Of a DNA stretch of 64,000 bases, positions 34,918-46,475 are shown piece after piece. Numbering within the stretch: the stretch's first letter is position 1; each line of letters begins with the position of its first letter. The DNA is from Pestalotiopsis fici W106-1. Lineage: Eukaryota > Ascomycota > Sordariomycetes > Amphisphaeriales > Sporocadaceae. Location: the NCBI RefSeq assembly GCF_000516985.1, contig NW_006917091.1, positions 5,204,518 to 5,268,517 on the forward strand. The letters run 5' to 3'. Position numbers and translations under genes: made by a program. The notes under the pieces were generated by a model, which saw only the letters and a program-made list of their open reading frames with translations, did no database searches and was not told the DNA's origin.

Positions 34918-37037
34918 ATGGCAAAGGACAAGAAGAAGGGAGCCGCGGCAGAAGCCAAAAAGGCCAAAAAGGCTGAAAAGAAGCAGAAGCAAGAAAAAAA
35001 GGGCGAGAAGAAGTCCAAGGCCAAGGCTGCCAAGGATGAAGGCAGCGATGTCGAAGATGTTGATTTGGATAACATTCTCGAAGAGTACAAGAAACAACAA
35101 GAACAGTTTCTCAAGGTCACGGAAGTCGTGGCCGAGGTGCCACCCAAGCCTCGATCCTCTTCCACCTTTATGGCTTCTCCTTCAAATGCCAATCAGCTGC
35201 TCCTGTTTGGCGGTGAGAACTACAACGGCGCCATTGCTACTTTCTATAATGATCTGAGCATCTACTACACTGATCGGGACGAGTGGCACACCGTCACCTC
35301 CCCTAATGCCCCTCTGCCTCGATCCGGCCATGCTTGGTGCAGAGGAGGCAACCAGAGCAACTCGGTCTTCCTTTTTGGTGGTGAGTTCAGTAGTCCCAAG
35401 CAGGGGACTTTCTACCATTACAATGACTTTTGGCGGCTCGAACCGCACAGTCGTGAATGGACTCGCATAGAAGCCAAGGGCAAGACGCCCCCAGCAAGGT
35501 CGGGACACCGCATGACATACTACAAGAATTACATTATTCTCTTTGGCGGTAAGGCTAGACGACCTGGGAGTGTTCAAAGCGTTTTTGGTGCTGATGTTGT
35601 ATGATAGGATTCCAAGACACCTCAAACCAGACCAAGTACCTGAGTGATCTCTGGCTTTATGATACCCAAAACTTTGTGTGGCACAGTCCGGTGCTACCAC
35701 CAGCACAGCTGAAGCCCGATGCCAGATCCTCTTTCACTTTTCTACCCCATGAAAATGGCGCTGTCCTCTACGGTGGCTACTCCAAGGTGAAGGCGACTGT
35801 ATCGGCAAACAAGTCGGCCAAGGGAGCATCGCAAGGTCAGCGAAACGTGCTCAAGCCCATGGTTCATCAGGACTGTTTCTTCCTGCGCATCACACAGCCT
35901 CCTGCCGATGCGCCGGCAAACGCGCCTCCCACAGTCCGGTGGGAGCGCCGCAAGAAGCCAGCCAACATTCCTACTCCTGCCAGAGTGGGAGCTACAATGG
36001 CCTACCATAAGGGCCGTGGCATCTTGTTTGGCGGTGTTCACGACGTGGACCAGAGTGAGGAGGATATGGAGAGTGAATTCTTCAACCAGTTGTTTGCTTG
36101 GAATGTAGAGCGCAACCGCTTCTTCCCGCTTGCCCTCCGCAAGCCCAGGAATCAGAAGAAGCAGGTGGAGCAGAGGGTTGGCAGAAGGGGCAGAGCCCAG
36201 GCAAACGAAGAGGAACTTCTAAAGCAATTAGCAGCTCTGCAAGCTGGAGTGTCTCTCGAAGACGCTGATGACATGGATATTGGTCTCAAGAACGAAGAAC
36301 CAGAAGAGCCCGAAAATCCGGTGAGGGAGATGCCGGTCTCTTTGGAATTCCCACACCCCCGATTCAACGCGCAGCTAGCAGTACAGGATGATATGCTCTG
36401 GATATATGGAGGCACATTCGAAAAAGATGACCGTGAGTTCACTTTCGATGATTTGTACGCGGTCAATCTGGACAAGCTGGACGGATGCAAGGAAGTCTTC
36501 AACCGAGAGGTCGAGAACTGGATCGGCTCCGATGATGAAGACGATGAGGACGAGGACGAATATGAAGATGACGACGAAGAAGACGACGAAGAGGAAGATG
36601 GAGAACCCGTGCCAGTTGAAGAGCAGATCCGCTCGCCTAGCGCGAGGAAGAAGAAGGTGGATGAAGCATCGAATGCAGATACTGCCAGTACCGCTGCGAC
36701 CGAAGAGGAGAGCGAGGCTGATACAGCGGCTACATCGGTTGACGATGGCCTGCCTCACCCGAGACCCTTTGAATCGCGTCGCGAGTTCTTCACACGAACA
36801 TCGAATGAGTGGCAAGAAATCTTGATGACGAGCCTGAGGTGGAAGAACATCCAGCCTGAAACTCTGACCATCAAGGAGATCAAGACCAAGGCATTTGAAA
36901 TGAGTGAAGAGAAATGGTGGGACTGCAGAGAGGAGATTACGGCCTTGGAAGACGAACAAGAAGCCGCCGGCATTGGCGAGGTGGTTTCCCTGGCCGACAA
37001 GGCAGAGACGGGTGGTGGTGCTGGAAGGAGACGCTGA
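34918..37037 (+). CDS. kel3: Kelch-repeat protein with C-terminal DUF4110 (Kel3/KLHDC4-like)
   Basis: Two exons, 34918-35548 and 35608-37037, with a 59-nt intron; 686 aa. The start is MAKDKKKG; the six codons upstream begin with a non-ATG codon. The N-terminus is a Lys/Ala/Glu-rich basic region (about 1-45), then Kelch propeller units: LLLFGGENYNG..., SVFLFGGEFSSPKQGTFYHY, YIILFGGFQDTSNQTKYLSD, AVLYGGYSKV, RGILFGGVHDV and LWIYGGTFEKDDREFTFDDL. A long acidic stretch (about residues 520-545) precedes the DUF4110 region at the C-terminus (REFFTRTSNEWQEILMTSL...FEMSEEKWWDCREEI). The architecture matches yeast Kel3 and human KLHDC4, whose roles are poorly defined. The function is therefore not known from sequence. 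Confidence 0.92.
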
Positions 37038-37495
37038 TATCTTGTCTTGCTCCTCCTACGTGCTCTCGAAATACATTCACCTTATCTTAGGTACCTATGT
37101 CAAGTATGAAAATTGAATCGAGCATCGTCTGTCCACTGCATAGGTGATCTCTTTGTGTGTGCACGTACTTGTGCAAGTCGTTAGTTTGAATGACAAACGG
37201 CGGTTGGTGGCAAACCTTTAGAAGTCTACCTACTACAGCTACTACTATTCTTCATAGTGGGGTCACCACTGAATGCCACCAAAACAGTAGCACCCATTCA
37301 AACACCCAGCTCGTCTTTGAACATCAAACTTTGTTCATCGCCATTGCGCGCGTCCACGCGCCGACCTGTCTACCTTTTCTACTTGTCGATCAAGCTTCTT
37401 TCTATCCTCTTTGAATCTCAAACAACTACACTCGTCGCTTCTTCACTCAACGTTCCGCTTCTGTCAGAGTACAACGCCGCCGTTAACGGTTCAAG
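37038..37495. other. intergenic region upstream of the WLM protease
   Basis: 458 bp with the Kelch gene 3' UTR and the promoter and CT-rich leader of the next gene, which lies in the same orientation. No gene seen. Confidence 0.5.
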
Positions 37496-39094
37496 ATGCC
37501 CTTGGGTATCCAGCGGCTCAATGCCAGAAAGCTGCAACCAAACCCGCACATCAACTTCATCAAGCCTCTCAGAGGCCCCGACGAAGCTGTAGCCCAGGAT
37601 TTCCTGGAACGTATTGCAGCACAATGTGGTGAGTTTGCGATCGACCCGGTTTGTTTGTGCTCACGTGTTTCCCATTTACTGACCCGACATTGCATCAGTC
37701 CCTGTCATGAGAGAGCATCACATTTCAGTCATGTCACTGGAAGAATTTGAGCCAAATAGGGAGTTTGTTGGCCGCAACTTCAACGCTGGAGAGGTCATCC
37801 AACTCGTGCTCAAAAGCCCATCGACAGGGCGATGGCTGCCTTTCAATTATGTGCAAATGGTCATGATGCATGAGTACGATGGCATATAACCCCAATGGGA
37901 ATCTTTTAGTAATCACCATACTGACACAAAGACCATACTAGGCTCGCACATTGTAAGCAGATGAATCATTCGAGAGCATTTTGGGCTGTACGGAACAAGT
38001 ACGCAGAGCAGATGCGACATCTCTGGACCAATAAATACACGGGCGAGGGCCTCTGGGGACCAGGCCACCTCTTGAGCACGGGACAGTTCGAATTCAATAC
38101 TGTTTTGGCCGACGAAGTCTTGCCTGAGCATACATGCGGCGGAACGTATCGGTCTAGAAGACCCAAGCGAAAAGCCAAGGACCAGCTCAGCTATCAACAG
38201 CGAAAAGAGCGCAGGATCCTAAAGAAGTTTGGTGCAAATGGCGTGGCTCTAGGTGAAGACGAGGTCGTCAAATCTGAGTTAGAAGGAGGTAAGAAAACTC
38301 AAGGAAAGCCTAGAGTTGCCAAGAGCAAGAGAGGGCGGGACCTAAGGGCTGCAGCCGCCCTCGCACGTTTTGATCAGCAGAAGAAGGCTGAGGAGGAAGA
38401 AACCAAACAGCAAGTCAAGGCCGAGGACGAGACGGACAGCGACGATGATTTTGACGTGGCAAGCGAGGGCGACTTTGACGAGCCTGATGCGCTTGATATC
38501 AACGGGAAGAAGCTCCTGGATAACAACGGACAGGCTTTGATCAAGGTCTGCGAGGACGAAAACCCTGAAGATGGTGACGCTCAAAACGAACTGCGAGAGC
38601 TACAGTCATCAATGATTGTGGCGCAGTCCAATCCGTCGCGTCAACGAACGGCGATCAAGCAGGAGAATGAAACCGACCTTTCCTTGCAAGACTTGCCATC
38701 TTTGGAAAAGCCCACGAAACCCGGTGGCAGAGAGCTCCAAGCCGCATCGTCAAAACAAGATCCTGTCAATAAGAAAGACGGCACCGAGAAGACAGCCAGA
38801 AGCATCAGCCAGTCCATATTGAGACTTCAGACACCAAAGGAGGGGCCTGCTCTCACTGCAACCACCGAAGTTACAAACAATGAATCATCAGTCGAGTCTG
38901 TCAGATGCCCAATGTGCTCGACAGAGAATGGACCCATCAGTCTAACGTGCAGCGTGTGCTCACACGTGCTAGACATGAGAAAAGATCCCAAGGCCTGGGC
39001 ATGCACGAGTGTGTCCTGTCAGGGAAGTCAATATCGCAATGCAGGCGATAACGGAGTTTGCGGCGTCTGTGGCAGTCGCAAGGCAACTTGCTGA
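37496..39094 (+). CDS. wss1: WLM-domain metalloprotease (Wss1/SPRTN-like)
   Basis: Three exons: 37496-37628, 37699-37873 and 37942-39094, giving 486 aa. Wss1-type proteases degrade proteins cross-linked to DNA in a DNA- and SUMO-linked repair pathway. The second intron falls inside the active-site codon (GA|G) and splicing restores HELAHCKQMNH, a full HExxHx5H zinc-ligand motif (H102, E103, H106, H112). The WLM domain spans about residues 1-215 and ends near YRSRRPKRKAKDQLSYQQRK. The middle is acidic and disordered. The C-terminus has two cysteine clusters, RCPMCSTENG...LTCSVCSH and ACTSVSCQG...GVCGVCGSRK, which look like RanBP2-type or zinc-ribbon fingers that could bind ubiquitin-like modifiers or DNA (inference). 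The start MPLGIQRLN and short introns are typical for the fungal family. Confidence 0.88.
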
Positions 39095-41507
39095 GAAAAA
39101 CGGGTAGGGATATATCTTGGCAAAGCACGTAGGGAAATATGTATTGTGATACCCAAACTACGACGCAACACCCGACTTGATGAGTCTGGTGACTAGCAGG
39201 AGAGCATCCTATATATGTATAGTAATGATAGACTGGTGCAAAGACAAACTCGTCTTTCTTGTAAAAATACAAGCCTTGGGCAGGAATTGAAACTGCGGAT
39301 ACATCTTGTTGATGTTCATCCAACAGGTATTTTCAAAACATGCTCCTCCCGGACTGATTCAAGGAAAAGAAATCTCCAGCTTCGGCTTCGAATGACATGA
39401 AAAGCGGCAAGGCAACTAGTTTGAGAAAATCTCATCACTTTGTAAATGTCGAGGCATTAACTGGACAGGCATGTAATATCACCTTTCAGACTATATGCGA
39501 CGTGCACTATTGCCTAGAGTGCCCAGCCCGTCGTCTAGAGATAAGACGATGAGCCTCATACCATAGATGGGAAGTGGGATGTATAGCTCCGGAAGGAGGG
39601 AATAATTTCATAGCAATGCGCCGAGCCAGGCTGCAGATGGGGACTCATGGGAAGCTTTCAACCCCTCCCCTCGTCTGATTTCATAATGCCCCCATCCTGA
39701 AACACCACAGAGGTTGCATTCCCACCTAACCCACAGGCAACCTTGGCGAAAAAGAGCATGGGGGCGGGAGGTGATTTTCCGCGGCAGATCGTTGGTGATG
39801 TACGGCAAGGAAGATTTTAGTATGTACTTACAAACCCAGGCCCCGCCTCCGCACATGAGGCCACGACGACTGTGATACCGTGAATACCTGGCCACTAACT
39901 AGTAGTTGGGCAGTGATCCGAACAAGAATTGTGGGAATTATACAAACTGCCAATTTCCGAACGAAACATTTCCAAGATTGTTTGCACGGACATTGGGGAC
40001 GCACATGCGCGCAAGTTTTCAATCAATGTGCTGCTTTCCCAGCACGGACAGACGCAGCCCCAAATGATAAAAGTTGATTGATATATTGTTTTCTTCTTGT
40101 TATTCTTCCTCCGGTTCCTAATTCCCGTGAGCTATTATACAAAAAAAAGTCACAAAGTCCCCGTGCTCATCCGTCTCCACAGTATCATCAGCCACTGTCC
40201 CGTTTCGCCAACGCTAGAATGGAATTGAACTACTACTTACTACCTAAACTAGTATATCGAAAAGATCCCTGTGTTATATTCCAACTTAGGGTTGTTTCAG
40301 ATTCATGACCGCCCCTCATGCTCTCCAAGAGCTCTTTTTTTTCTTTCTCTCTCTCTCTCTCTCTCCCTTGAGGTTCATCCCATTTTGCTTTGACCAAGTT
40401 TATGGGCTTGTCGCAGACCACGGTCGACAAGCCCCAAAAGGGAGGATGCCATTCCGGGTTTTCTTTCGGTGCCCTTCGGATGTATCAACTCATTGGTCAC
40501 CCGGTTGCGGAACATGGCCCTCAACTATACTTTTTCTTTTTTTTTTAACAACTTCATCTCATCGTGTGAGTCTGGATCAACCCGATTGCCGGGTTCAAAC
40601 ATGATCAACAACGGATACAATAGAACAGTTATTCTTTCTGGCTGATATTCTTGGTTGTCAATTTTTTAAATACGTCACTATCCGAAAGAGTAATGACGAG
40701 ATGTTTTCAGAAGTGACTTTATATACACTAGAGTCTCACTTTGAGCTTATCTCGACACCGTTGTAGTAGGATAAATTAAGCATGTTACGAGCAGGGAAGG
40801 CGTCTCGAGCTCACACCGGGGAGCTTCAGCCTTGGGGGTTGCCTACCCAGAAAGACTGTTTGGATTGATCATGTTTTTTTTTCCCCCTCTTCTTCTTTGC
40901 GCCCTGGATTTTTGTTACTCGTTATCCAACTGGGACCCCCGTCTGTCCGTCCGCATATGGATCCTTGACAGGGGAATATCATGACCCATCCCTATCCCAT
41001 CTCATCCCCCACGTAGATCTCTCCCCTCCCCGCCGGTCAACTCGGTTCGGAGCGTCTTTGCAAAAAAGGGCATTTAACAAACTTGTCTTCCCCGTTCGTC
41101 TTTCTTTCTCCCGGTGCAGATCTGGATCTTCGCTTCCCACCATTGGGTGTACTTCATTCTTTTCTTCTCCACCTGGTTGCTGGTATACTTGAACGGAACT
41201 GGTCATTCCGCTTCTTCTCGATCTCTCTCGGTCGTGATATCATTCCTTCTCTCTACATTCCTTCCTTTTTCTTCTTTCCCTTGACGGGCACTTTGGGCTT
41301 GACGGTATTCCTTGGTCACTTATCCATCTGTCGACACTCTTGCCCTCAAGATTAGAAAGAACCTCGACGTCTTGTGCTGTTATATTCACTCTTTTAGACG
41401 CAGCTTCTTGAGATCTGCGTTTTGGACATTATATCACTGCCAGGGGGCCTGCTCTATCCTACCTCGATATCGTTTCCCCTTGCATCAATAGGCACCGATA
41501 TCCAGCC
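39095..41507. other. long intergenic region, no gene seen
   Basis: 2.4 kb before the secreted-protein gene. A TC run lies at 40346-40366, and the last 600 bp are pyrimidine-rich, consistent with a long 5' leader. ORFs are not convincing. Confidence 0.5.
40346..40366. repeat. (TC)n microsatellite
   Basis: About ten TC units in intergenic DNA. Confidence 0.85.
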
Positions 41508-42082
41508 ATGGTTTCCGCCGGACTTGTACGAACAGTATGTCTGTTCATCATGGCAACTCTTGCTGCAGCACAGCCTGTATGGCCACATTACTCTGTGGAG
41601 CAAGAGCATTTCGAGGTTCTCAAGATGCGGTCCTCGATGCCATTGAACCCCTCGGCCGTCTATGATGTATCATGCGGTGATTCGGGACAGTAAGTCCACC
41701 CTGCACACGGTTTCTTTTGACATGTATAAGTCTTGTGTCTTTTGCAAGTGCTGCCAATTAGAACCAAATATTGATCCTCGGGATTGCTTATAGGAGAATC
41801 GTCTTTCACGACCAAAACGTGGCCCAGCTGTCCATCTGCGGCGGCATTGCGGGCTCCGTGACAAGGTGTCAGGGCTCGCCCCCGACGACCATCGGGCACT
41901 CTGGCTCGGCAAAGTTCAGCCTCACCCCGGCCCACCCGGGCGCCGCCATCAACATCTCCAAGGACCGCTGGGAGCAGTGCGTGCGCGCGGCCAGGTCCAT
42001 TTGTCCGACTGGCAGCATGTCGGGCACGTGCAGTGGAGGAGCGACGAGTGGAGATGTCAAGTTCACTCTCAATCATTCATGA
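41508..42082 (+). CDS. small secreted cysteine-rich protein, unknown family
   Basis: Two exons, 41508-41689 and 41794-42082, with a 104-nt intron (GTAAGT donor; splicing gives DSGQ-RIVFHDQN); 156 aa. I do not recognise the family. The N-terminus is a good signal peptide (hydrophobic VCLFIMATLAAAQ, cleavage likely near residue 22), with no further membrane segment and no obvious GPI signal. The mature part has six cysteines (in VSCGD, SICGG, TRCQG, EQCVR, SICPT and GTCSG), so up to three disulfides, and one NIS and one NHS sequon. Size, secretion and cysteine content fit a fungal small secreted protein; an effector or cell-wall role is possible but unproven. It has an unusually long gene-free region upstream. 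Confidence 0.75.
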
Positions 42083-42797
42083 GAAGGAAAAAAAAGGAAA
42101 CGACTGTTATGATGGAAAGGGATGAGGGAGGGGAACGAAATCGTGCCGGGCTCGTTGGGCTGGTAGAAACGGCTCTTGATTGGGGAGGATGCTTCTGTAA
42201 AGAAGAATGCAGTTGCACATGAACGAGGCGTTGGGGCTTGTTGATTTTGCGATTTTCTCCTTTATTGTCTGGGCTTCGACCTCCCCTCTTTTCGGTTGAC
42301 GATTATTATTTTTTTTCGGCTCGGCGTTTTGCAGCAAAATGATACCACGGCCAGGGGCCTCTAGCGCATTTGATTTTACATCTTTCTCGGGGAGTTGCCT
42401 GATGGGGCAGCAAGATACGTTTACATGTATGTAAAGGATGCCGTTGGGCAGAGAAAAAAAAGAGAGAGGGAGAGAAGAGGGACAGTTTATTACCAGCTCA
42501 AAATCTCCATAGGCCAGGCCTAGATGGCGGCCGCCAACACAGCATTTCTTGAAAGCAACCTCATGAGTCATATGGCTGCTTGATGATCCTTCCAAGGAGG
42601 GAAGAACTATTGATATTCTTTTCCTTGCTGCACCTGTTACTTTGCAAAACTACCAAGAAACATCCCCCGTCCCATTCCCAACCCTCGAGAGCTCAAATTC
42701 TTCGACCTTGCGAATTTGCCGAACGAGGGAATAATGTAACACGTGGTCTTCCTCCCAGCAGCAGCAGCAGGCACAGAACAGAGACAAGACTCATACA
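42083..42797. other. intergenic region
   Basis: 715 bp between two plus-strand genes, with 3' UTR and promoter only; poly-A/GA-rich tracts near 42085-42130. No gene seen. Confidence 0.5.
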
Positions 42798-43682
42798 ATG
42801 GCAATGTCACAAAAGAACCAAGACAAGAAGACGGTCCTCGTATCCACGACCCTACCCCAGGTCGACGACGACGCCTTGTTGTCAGCGGTACGGCGAGGGG
42901 GCAAGGCAACGTTTGAGACGGAACGACTCCGCGTCCGCCCGCTGCGGGCCTCCGACCTAGCCGCCCTCCACGCCGTCCGGAGCCAGCCCGAGGCCATGAC
43001 GTCGAGCCACTCGGGCCGCCCGGACGCGTCCCTGGCGCAGACCGAGGCCAAGCTCAAGAGGCTGGGCCCGCCGTATCGCGATTCCCATGTTTACTTTGGC
43101 ATCTTTCTGCGGCAGCAGCGGCCCATATTGTCAGAGGGCAGCAAGGTGGATGATGAGGACGGGGAGGAGGGAAAAGATGCCGAAGGGGAGCTTATCGGCG
43201 ATGGAGGCGTCCACATGTTTGCTGGCACTGATTCCGGGTGGCCCGAACTCGGGTACAAGTTCAAGCGGGAGCACTGGCGCCGCGGGTATGCCACGGAATT
43301 CGTCACGGGCTTTGTGCGCTTCTGGTGGGCGCTGCCACGTAGCTGCAGGCGGATCGAGGTTGATGAGTGCTCCGTTCTGAAATCGCCGGCTTCCTTTGGC
43401 ATTAATAGTCACGATGGCATAAAAACAAGTTGGGGAGTATCAGGCTCGACCTCGCAACTTGGCAAGGAGAGAGCTGGCGACATCGATGATCAGCGGACCG
43501 CGGCAGTGGCAGAGGGAGGAGGGAATGCAGACGGGCTAACCGTTGTGACGGAACGCCTCTGTGCCTGGACCACGTCTACCAACGAGGCCAGTCAGAGAAT
43601 ATTGGAAAAAGTAGGGTTCGAGCGCTTCGAAGGGTTGGACAATGGTATGGTGAACTGGCGGGCTTTAATGCCACCCGGATGA
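42798..43682 (+). CDS. GNAT-family N-acetyltransferase (RimJ/RimL-like)
   Basis: Single exon, 294 aa. The N-terminal ETERLRVRPLRASDLAALHAVRSQPE is the usual start of the Acetyltransf_3 (RimJ/RimL) group, GELIGDGGVHMFAG corresponds to strands 2-3, and ELGYKFKREHWRRGYATEFV is motif A, where WRRGYATE is the acetyl-CoA pyrophosphate loop. The C-terminal TTSTNEASQRILEKVGFERFEG is the conserved motif B (N-x-A-S-x-x-x-L-x-x-x-G-F). Between them is a low-complexity insert of about 60 residues. The N-terminus could also be MSQKNQ, two codons later. The substrate cannot be told. GC content is high in the 5' half relative to the flanks. Confidence 0.85.
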   Translation: MAMSQKNQDKKTVLVSTTLPQVDDDALLSAVRRGGKATFETERLRVRPLRASDLAALHAVRSQPEAMTSSHSGRPDASLAQTEAKLKRLGPPYRDSHVYFGIFLRQQRPILSEGSKVDDEDGEEGKDAEGELIGDGGVHMFAGTDSGWPELGYKFKREHWRRGYATEFVTGFVRFWWALPRSCRRIEVDECSVLKSPASFGINSHDGIKTSWGVSGSTSQLGKERAGDIDDQRTAAVAEGGGNADGLTVVTERLCAWTTSTNEASQRILEKVGFERFEGLDNGMVNWRALMPPG

Positions 43683-44877
43683 AGTTGCTTGTTAGTTGGC
43701 AGGGGAATTGGCTGTCTTGTGAATGTGGTGATCACAAGATGACCCATGAGTAACATTTTCTTTATGAATATTATATACACACATGAACGCACGTCTTTCT
43801 CGATACAAAGGGGGCTTATGCCCAGGAAAGGTGGTGATTACTGTATAAAATTACCAACCATCACAAATATGCACGGCTTTCGACATTCCTTTCCTTTCAT
43901 GATTCATCTTTAGAGATGTCTGCTCATGCAATTCGAACAGGGTTGCCAGAGAATAGTTGTCACTTTTGTTGCATCATCGCTCGTGTAGCTGCCATAAACA
44001 CGTTACATTCAAATTGGTTTGGCTGCAAGAATGACCTTACCTTTTTTTTTTTCCTTTCTTTCTTTTTGGAACGACGGACAACACATCATTTATTGTATTC
44101 TGACCTTCGTTCACTATTTGCACCGAATTCTTGCGTGTGTCTAAAGGAAAAGTCTCGAACGTTCAATATTACAAGTGGAGCGACTTATCCGGCGAGGAAG
44201 TCGAAGCAAGTTCAAGGTGACAACGTCCAAAAAAAAAAAAGTTTATGATGTGAGCACAACGTACAGCGCAAGGTAGCATGGCCACTCACAGTTCAACACA
44301 ATATGAGGCTAAGCAGCCCAAGTTAAGAGATGATGGCTTCAGTATAATTAAACATCGCAGCGGCTGGGTGGTACAAGAACATAGTCATGGTCTCAATCCA
44401 CGCCGATAACACTCTTTGAACAGCTGTTATTTCAGCCGGGACAAATCTTTGAACTCTCCCCTCTTTGTGATGAACAAGCCAAGTAGAGGCGTTAATCACA
44501 TGATGATGCATAACATTCTGTGGGATCATTCGCTCTATTTTTTCTGCCTCAGCTCCAGGACACCATGCAATGCAACTACCCTTTGAACATGAATATCTTA
44601 ATGACTTTTCATATCCCCTTCAATCTTTCGTTTAAGCCAGGACGTTGGGGTCGAACGCTCTACAACTCGACCGATCCCAATTCGGTAGCTCATGATGATC
44701 CAATTACTGATCCGATTGGACAGCGTGAGCAGACACCTTCAGCCTGTATATGCCATCGAATACGTGCATGTCCCTCGCAATGATGATATATGTTTGGGAA
44801 TACGCGGACGCAGCGCATTGTGATCAATTCCTGGCGCAAAGATCGTGCATCGTAATTATCGTCGTTTCACATTAACC
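43683..44877. other. convergent intergenic region
   Basis: 1.2 kb between the 3' ends of the GNAT gene (+) and eIF2 gamma (-). T/A-rich stretches; no convincing ORF or RNA gene. Confidence 0.5.
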
Positions 44878-46475
44878 TTATACTGCCGTAGGCTCTAGTG
44901 TTACACCGCTATAATCTGATTAGTGTACAGTTCAATGACAAGACACGGGTGTACTGTAACTTACGCGTTGATAGTAGCCCAACCAATGAGACGCCAGTGC
45001 TTCTCGATACGGCGCGAAAGAGCAATCTTCTCGCCCAAGTTTGTGCAGGCAGGAGAGGTCAGAGTCAGCTTGGCAGCGTCTTGCTTGATAGCGGAAACCT
45101 TGGCACCAGTCGACGTCGAACCAATGTTGACCATGAGAACCTCGTTCTTTGCCAGCTTGGCAACCTTGGCCTGCTTGCCGTCGGCGGTTCGGACACCCAA
45201 AAGTCTCTTGAGCAGGTAGAAGTTGACCTCAATCTCGCTGTAGATGGCGGGCAGACGGCCCTTGAGACCAAGGACGAAACCAACCAGACGATCGGCTCTG
45301 CAGAGTGTAGGATCAATTCGGGTACCAACACCAATGAGACCACCAGGAACAGCGTACTTGAGCTCGTTGAGTTCCGAGTTCAGAGACACAATTCTGCTAG
45401 AGATGGGCTTGCACTGGAGGTTGCCCTTCTCGTCACGGGTCACAATACCGGGTCTGATCTCAATCTCATCGCCGAGCTTGAGCACACCGTGAAGAATACT
45501 GCCACCAGCGACACCACCCTTAAGCTCCTCAATCTCGGCACCAGGCTTGTTAACATCAAAGGATCGAATGACCATCATGTGAGGGTCCTGGGTAAAGTCT
45601 CTGGGAGGCACAGGGATCGTGTTGACAATGGCCTCGTTGATGGCGTCAATGTTGAACTTGAGCTGGGCAGAGATGGGGATGATGGGCGACTTGGCAGCCG
45701 GTGTACCTCTGACAAACTTCAGAATGGACTGGTAGTGCTGCTGGGCGGCCTCCTCGCGCATCAAATCGACCTTGTTCTGAAGAATGATGATCTTGTCGAG
45801 CTTCATAATCTCAATGGCAGCCAAGTGCTCGGAAGTCTGGGGCTGGGGGACGGTTTCGTTTCCAGCAATCAGGAGCAGGGCGGCGTCCATGACGGCGGCA
45901 CCTGACAACATGGTGCTCATGAGAATATCGTGACCGGGGCAGTCAACGAACGAGACGTGGCGCAAGAGTCTGTAAGTACCGCTGCATCCATCGCGCTCAC
46001 AGGCAGGGTCGACCTCCTTGTCACTCTTGTAACTCCGGTAGCAGGTAGGACGCGGGCACTCGGGGTTATCACACTTGTAGATCTTGGCGTTGGCATAACC
46101 AAGCTTGATGGTAATGTTACGGATCAGCTCGTTCTTGAAACGAACAGTCTGGACACCGGAGATGGCCTTGACAACGGTACTCTTTCCGTGAGCGACGTGA
46201 CCAATGGTACCAATGTTGATGGTTGCTTGTCTGGCGATAATTTCGGGTGTGAGAGGAGTTAAGCTCTTGACGTCGAGATCCTTGGGATCTGTCTGAGGGG
46301 GGAGCTCGGGGCGCGTAGCATCGGGGGCAGCGATGATGGTGTTCTTCTTCATCGCAGACTTGACGGGCTTCTCCTGGATGTCCTCGGCGCCATCGTCAAT
46401 CTGCTGCTCGTCGACAGAGTCGCCCGACTCGGACTCGGAGTCGGGGATATCGTTGCCAAACTTGTCGGCGGACAT
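44878..46475 (-). CDS. GCD11: translation initiation factor eIF2 subunit gamma
   Basis: GTP-binding core subunit of eIF2, which carries initiator Met-tRNA to the 40S ribosome. Two exons: 46475-44965 and a 31-nt terminal exon 44908-44878, separated by a 56-nt intron; 513 aa. Splicing replaces an in-frame stop directly after GWATINA with the conserved ending GVTLEPTAV. The GTPase motifs are clear: GHVAHGKST (G1, about 92-100), DCPGHD (G3, about 178-183) and NKVD (G4, about 234-237). The family's cysteine knuckle ([11 protein letters not shown]...CERDGC) lies between G1 and G3. The start [19 protein letters not shown] opens an acidic N-terminal tail as in other fungi. Yeast Gcd11 is 527 aa, so it is full length. 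Confidence 0.97.

Noticed and set aside
44640..44720. Possible minus-strand tRNA T-arm (GTTCGACCCC on the minus strand)
   Set aside because: The five-base T-stem does not pair and no D-arm or acceptor stem can be built around it.
44898..45905. 335-codon plus-strand ORF antisense to eIF2 gamma
   Set aside because: It is the complementary-strand shadow of a well-conserved GTPase gene; its own product has only low-complexity Leu/Gly/Asp-rich sequence.
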